Source: M3007 sp046153695 (lineage in GTDB: Bacteria > Bacteroidota > Bacteroidia > Chitinophagales > Saprospiraceae). From it: a DNA stretch of 9,235 nt. Of the stretch, positions 6,192 through 9,235 are shown in pieces (the first letter of the stretch is position 1; each line of letters begins with the position of its first letter). The notes below the pieces were generated by a model. That model was not told the origin of the DNA. It saw only the letters and a list, made by a program, of their open reading frames with translations, and searched no databases. The stretch spans positions 1 to 9,235 of the forward strand of contig JBJXEZ010000073.1 of NCBI GenBank assembly GCA_046153695.1. Direction: 5' to 3'. Position numbers and translations under genes: made by a program.

Positions 6192-6527
6192 ATGAAAAAC
6201 AAACACTCCGGCGGCTTCGTGTTTTCCACCAACCCGTTGTTCGCACCCGATGAAGAAACCGAACCTGATATGAACCTGCCTAACGACAAACAGGTACTGC
6301 GCGTATGGCTCGAACGCGGCAAGGGTGGCAAAGAGGCCACCGTCGTAAAGGGCTATATGGGCGCCGAAGCCAAACTGGACGACCTCGCCAAACTGATCAA
6401 AAACAAGTGTGCCGCAGGCGGTAATGCCAAAGACGGGATCATCATCGTGCAAGGCAACCACCGCGATAAAGTGGTAGCTATGCTCATCGGGCTGGGGTAC
6501 ACAAACACCAAAAAGGCAGGAGGATAA
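6192..6527 (+). CDS. eIF1/SUI1-family translation factor (YciH-like)
   Basis: A 111-residue protein whose C-terminal ~75 residues form a SUI1 domain: LRVWLERGKGGKEATVVKGY (36-55) carries the basic GKGGK loop, then LAKLIKNKCAAGGNAKDG and IIIVQGNHRDKVVAMLIGLGY (83-103), the conserved pattern of bacterial YciH and archaeal/eukaryotic eIF1. In eukaryotes eIF1 sits in the 30S/40S P-site region and enforces start-codon fidelity; E. coli YciH is reported to have a related, weaker, stress-linked role. The first 30 residues (FSTNPLFAPDEETEPD) are acidic and probably flexible, as in other family members. Cytosolic, ribosome-associated. The gene lies 42 bp after the lipid kinase and 7 bp before the lipoprotein gene. 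Its last codons (aag gca gga gga taa) also supply the AGGAGG in front of that next gene. Confidence 0.93.
   Translation: MKNKHSGGFVFSTNPLFAPDEETEPDMNLPNDKQVLRVWLERGKGGKEATVVKGYMGAEAKLDDLAKLIKNKCAAGGNAKDGIIIVQGNHRDKVVAMLIGLGYTNTKKAGG
6518..6523 (+). promoter_or_regulatory. AGGAGG Shine-Dalgarno sequence for the lipoprotein gene
   Basis: A perfect AGGAGG sits within the last codons of the SUI1 gene, 11 nt before ATG 6535 and 14 nt before ATG 6538. It is notable because most starts in this window lack such a site. An in-frame TGA at 6532-6534 directly before ATG 6535 excludes any start further upstream. The motif may arise partly from the Gly-Gly codons of SUI1, so a ribosome-binding role is inference. 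Confidence 0.45.
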
Positions 6528-6534
6528 CGTGTGA

Positions 6535-7896
6535 ATGATGAATGATGCATGTAAAATGATGAATAGCCACTTACCGATTCTTGGTTTGGTAGCCGGGCTG
6601 CTGCTGGCGGGTTGCAGCACATCGGTCAAAACCACCACTGGCACACAACCAACACGGCCCAACCCCACCCGGCCCACCGACCGCCCGGAGCGCCCGGAGT
6701 CAATGGACACCATCCGATGGGCACCCGCTCCCAACGCCAAGCCGCCTATCAAGGACGCGACGGGCAAGCCTTCAAACACGCCCTATTCAGGGCCGACCTA
6801 CCGCTTGGCGCTCTTGCTGCCTTTCCTCACCGACCAGGCAGACCCGAACGGGCAGACCGTGCCCGACAAGAGCGGCCCTGCACTCCAGTTTTACGGTGGT
6901 GCCACGCTGGCGATGCAAAAACTCTCGGAGGAGGGCATGAATCTCTCGGTGGAGGTGTTTGACACCCGCCTCAGCGATGCCGACTTCAGTCTTCTGCTCA
7001 GCAACCCGCGCTTGACCAAAGCGCAGGTACTCATCGGGCCGGTACGCTCTGGTCATGTCAGCCTCATGGCCGAACAGATCAAAAAAACGCGCCAGATCCT
7101 GATCTCGCCCGAAAGCCCTACGATGGGCCTGACGAGCCAAAACCCGGATTTTATTCAAGTCAACCCTTCCTTGCGGGCACATTGCGTCGCTATTACCCGG
7201 CACATCCTGCTGCGGCACCGTTCAGATGCCGTGGTGTTGGTGTGCAAACAAAAAGAAGCCGACCGGTTACCGTTTTTCCAGCAAGCCAACACACCCGGAA
7301 ACAAGCCATTTACTGAATTAATACTGCCCGATGCTGCTGTCAATTTCGACAACCTTGACCTGCGCCCATACCTAAAGCCAGGGCGCACAGCCGTTTTTAT
7401 ATTGCCGACATGGGCCAGCCAGGATTTTGTCATGGCTTTTTTCCGAAAACTCAGCGCCGTCAAGGGCAATAACGCCGTGGCCGTGTACGGCATGCCGCAG
7501 TGGAAAAATTTTGAAAATATCGAGCCGGAATACTTCTCGGCACTGAACGTACACATCACCGCCGCGTCTTTTGTCCAGCGCGACACCGAGGCGGCCTACG
7601 CATTCCGTCAGGCTTTTTACACGGCCTATGCCACGGTGCCCGACGACAACGCCTACAATGGGTACGACATCGTCCTGCTCACCGGCTATTTGCTGCGCCG
7701 TTTTGGACTGAGTTTCCCGCAACGCCTGCCCGATGAACCATCGTTTGATGGCCTGCGCGGAAAATACCAGTTTGCCCAAGCACGCACTGGCGAACAGCCC
7801 CCGCCAACAACCGATCTGGCAGGGCAGTACGACTATTTAGAAAACACGTTTGTTCACATTTTGAAATTTCAGAACTACCGATTTTCGCCAGAATAA
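6535..7896 (+). CDS. Lipoprotein with type 1 periplasmic-binding-protein fold (ABC substrate-binding-like)
   Basis: A 453-residue predicted lipoprotein. The signal peptide ends in the lipobox LLAGC (lipidated Cys27), followed by a Thr/Pro/Arg-rich linker (~30-80, PTRPNPTRPTDRPERPE) that would tether the folded part away from the membrane. From about residue 88 (YRLALLLPFL) the pattern is that of LivJ/LpoA-type binding proteins: FYGGATLAMQKLSEEGMNLSVEVFDT (119-143), VLIGPVRSGHVSLMAEQIKKTRQILISPESPT (165-196), and near the end DNAYNGYDIVLLTGYLLRRFG with FDGLRGKYQF. Such proteins bind amino acids or act, like LpoA, as envelope scaffolds; no permease or ATPase gene is adjacent, so a transport role is doubtful. 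Four ATG codons cluster at the start (6535, 6538, 6556, 6559). Starting at 6559 would give a compact MNSHLPILG signal peptide, and 6535 keeps Lys7 as the positive charge. I keep 6535 because of the AGGAGG upstream. Confidence 0.82.
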   Translation: MMNDACKMMNSHLPILGLVAGLLLAGCSTSVKTTTGTQPTRPNPTRPTDRPERPESMDTIRWAPAPNAKPPIKDATGKPSNTPYSGPTYRLALLLPFLTDQADPNGQTVPDKSGPALQFYGGATLAMQKLSEEGMNLSVEVFDTRLSDADFSLLLSNPRLTKAQVLIGPVRSGHVSLMAEQIKKTRQILISPESPTMGLTSQNPDFIQVNPSLRAHCVAITRHILLRHRSDAVVLVCKQKEADRLPFFQQANTPGNKPFTELILPDAAVNFDNLDLRPYLKPGRTAVFILPTWASQDFVMAFFRKLSAVKGNNAVAVYGMPQWKNFENIEPEYFSALNVHITAASFVQRDTEAAYAFRQAFYTAYATVPDDNAYNGYDIVLLTGYLLRRFGLSFPQRLPDEPSFDGLRGKYQFAQARTGEQPPPTTDLAGQYDYLENTFVHILKFQNYRFSPE

Positions 7897-7924
7897 TTGG
7901 AGGTAAGGAACGGAATTAGTTACC

Positions 7925-8485
7925 ATGAAACGACCAAAAAAAGGTGAGTACGCGCCCATGCACGGGACCTACCTGAGCGAGCTGCCCAAGCGTGGCAGTG
8001 CGTTGTCGTTGCTGCGCAAAACGTTTCGGGAAAGCCGGGAACTGCTGGGCAGCCTGCCCGATACCACTGGCAATTTTCGCTACATGCCCGATAAATGGAC
8101 ACTGAAACAGGTGATCGCTCACCTGATTGATTTTGAGCGGGTATTCGCTTTTCGCATCCTGTCGTTCATGCGGGCCGACCGCATCGGGCTGCCTGGTTTC
8201 AATCAGGATTTTTGGATGGAGGAAGTGGACGTTTCGGGCCGCAGTATCAAAGACTTGCTCAACGAGTGGAAACCTGTGCGTGACAATACTATTTTTTTGC
8301 TCCGGCAATGCACCGAAAAACAAGCCACGTTTCTCGGTACCGCCAGCGGGTTGAAATGCACGCCACGTGCCCTGTTTTTTGTGCTCATCGGGCACCATAT
8401 CCACCACCTCCGCACACTGCGGGAACTGTACCTCAATCAAAAAGATTCGACTCGTTCCGATCATGATCCAGAAGTGGGTGCTTAA
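7925..8485 (+). CDS. DinB-fold family protein (putative metal-dependent)
   Basis: A 186-residue protein of the DinB/YfiT four-helix-bundle superfamily. It opens with KRPKKGEYAPMHGTYLSELP, then helices with the family block DKWTLKQVIAHLIDFERVFAFRILSFMRAD (56-85) and LPGFNQDFWME (89-99), and ends with GHHIHHLRTLRELYL (156-170). The usual metal-binding triad is present: His66 in the HLIDFER segment plus His157 and His161 as HxxxH. The superfamily includes thiol-transferase-like (e.g. bacillithiol or mycothiol S-transferases) and uncharacterised members, so no reaction is assigned. Cytosolic, no signal peptide. The start follows the lipoprotein stop by 28 bp, and an in-frame TAA at 7904-7906 leaves ATG 7925 as the first possible ATG. 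A GGAGG at 7899-7903 is too far away to help that start. The 3' end overlaps the methyltransferase start by 23 bp. Confidence 0.9.
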   Translation: MKRPKKGEYAPMHGTYLSELPKRGSALSLLRKTFRESRELLGSLPDTTGNFRYMPDKWTLKQVIAHLIDFERVFAFRILSFMRADRIGLPGFNQDFWMEEVDVSGRSIKDLLNEWKPVRDNTIFLLRQCTEKQATFLGTASGLKCTPRALFFVLIGHHIHHLRTLRELYLNQKDSTRSDHDPEVGA

Positions 8486-9235
8486 GGCCATCGTCCAAAA
8501 AACTATTTCGTTCCTGCCTGGCAGCCAACGTATCAACTACTTTTTCCAAAAGTATGTGACCAAGGGCGTTTTTCTCAGCGATGCTTACTTCGAAGATCGG
8601 CTCGAACACGCCCGAAATCATATCGGCGCCTGGGAGCGATACTCGGACGGCAAGCCCCTCCTGAGCACGCTGGAACTCGGCGCGGGCTGGTACCCCGTAG
8701 TACCCGTGGCCATGTTTCTGTACGGTGCCGAGGAAATCCGCACCGTGGACGTGACCCTGCTGACCAATGCAGGCCATCTGAGAACCACCCTGCACAAGTT
8801 TTTGGAATACGCTGAACGAGGCAAACTGGAAGCCTTCGTCTCTTGTCGCCCGGACCGGTTGGAGCAATTGCGCCAATTAGCTGCCCGCGCCGACAACCTG
8901 GATTTCGACGGCCTGATCCAGGCCCTTGGCATTCGGTATGTGGTTCAGGATGCCCGCCAACTCGACTTGTCCGAGGGCAGCATAGATCTCATCCACTCCA
9001 ACAACACCTTCGAGCATATTTACCCCGAAATCGTGTCGGGCATCCTGCGGGCGTTCGGACGGCTTGCCCGGCCCGGTGGCGTGCAATCGCATTTCATTGA
9101 CCTGTCCGACCATTTTGCGCACAACGATCCGTCCATCACGATTTACCACTTCCTGCGTTTTTCGCCTGCTGCCTGGCGCTGGATTGACAACAGCGTGCAG
9201 CCGCTGAACCGATTGCGCATCACCGATTACCGGCG
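8463..9235 (+). CDS. Class I SAM-dependent methyltransferase (partial, runs off the right edge)
   Basis: An open frame from ATG 8463 to the window end encodes 257 residues with no stop. After a leading region (SFLPGSQRINYFFQKYVTKGVFLSD) comes the SAM-binding motif I STLELGAGWYPVVP (68-81) and the strand-2 acid in IRTVDV (Asp96). QDARQLDL (162-169), IDLIHSNNTFEHI (174-186) and LARPGGVQSHFIDLSDHF (201-218) are the later motifs, the last resembling the post-motif III block of methyltransferases, followed by FLRFSPAAWRWIDN and NRLRITDY. The sequence resembles uncharacterised class I methyltransferases seen in Bacteroidota and cyanobacteria; its target (lipid, sugar or small molecule) is unknown. 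The start lies 23 bp inside the DinB-like gene in another reading frame, pointing to translational coupling. The C-terminus is not visible. Confidence 0.88.
   Translation, partial: MIQKWVLKAIVQKTISFLPGSQRINYFFQKYVTKGVFLSDAYFEDRLEHARNHIGAWERYSDGKPLLSTLELGAGWYPVVPVAMFLYGAEEIRTVDVTLLTNAGHLRTTLHKFLEYAERGKLEAFVSCRPDRLEQLRQLAARADNLDFDGLIQALGIRYVVQDARQLDLSEGSIDLIHSNNTFEHIYPEIVSGILRAFGRLARPGGVQSHFIDLSDHFAHNDPSITIYHFLRFSPAAWRWIDNSVQPLNRLRITDYR

Noticed and set aside
1829..7919. GGAATTAGT found before both the protease (1829-1837) and the DinB-like gene (7912-7920)
   Set aside because: A 9-bp match with different flanks and different spacing to the starts; within chance for a 9-kb window.
7916..8536. 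206-codon minus-strand frame opposite the DinB-like gene
   Set aside because: The plus-strand frame carries the DinB His triad and family blocks; the antisense frame has no recognisable feature.
1..9235. Search by eye for tRNA, rRNA, CRISPR arrays, toxin-antitoxin or defence genes
   Set aside because: No cloverleaf, regular spacer-repeat pattern or typical protein motif for these was seen on either strand.

Overview
The window reads as ordinary chromosomal sequence from a fairly GC-rich (estimated by eye at mid-to-high 50s % GC) member of the Bacteroidota, most plausibly a Saprospiria-like or similar environmental lineage. The reasons are a secreted protease ending in a type IX secretion (type A) sorting domain, promoter boxes of the Bacteroidota form TAnnTTTG, and genes that mostly lack a Shine-Dalgarno sequence. 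The phylum is a firm inference; anything finer is a guess.

Layout. Positions 1-194 hold no convincing gene. They contain a perfect 12-bp-arm palindrome at the left edge and three copies of a ~25-bp direct repeat that look like the end or remnant of a mobile element. Positions 195-1100 (minus strand) encode a TIGR01777/YfcH-type SDR epimerase. It is divergent, across 73 bp, from an arsenate-reductase/low-molecular-weight-phosphatase-like protein (1174-1806). A well-formed Bacteroidota promoter then precedes a ~700-residue secreted zinc metalloprotease with an IPT/TIG domain and a type IX sorting tail (1888-3990).

From 4060 to the right edge six genes run in one direction with tiny gaps or overlaps and probably form one transcription unit: an RluD-family pseudouridine synthase, a diacylglycerol/lipid kinase, an eIF1/SUI1 (YciH) protein, a lipoprotein with a type 1 periplasmic-binding-protein fold, a DinB-fold protein, and the first 257 codons of a class I SAM methyltransferase that runs off the window. 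The promoter for this unit sits at 4030-4037, inside a 9-bp-arm inverted repeat. Two of the genes act in translation (rRNA modification and initiation). The rest share no obvious pathway, so the cluster looks like a housekeeping operon rather than a dedicated system.

I see no CRISPR array, tRNA, rRNA, toxin-antitoxin pair, defence system or complete insertion sequence. The points most worth a second look are the repeat-rich left edge, the protease with an atypical zinc-site spacing residue, the orphan phosphatase/arsenate-reductase-like protein that keeps all three redox cysteines, and the palindrome over the rluD promoter. I did not find a clear new biological system.
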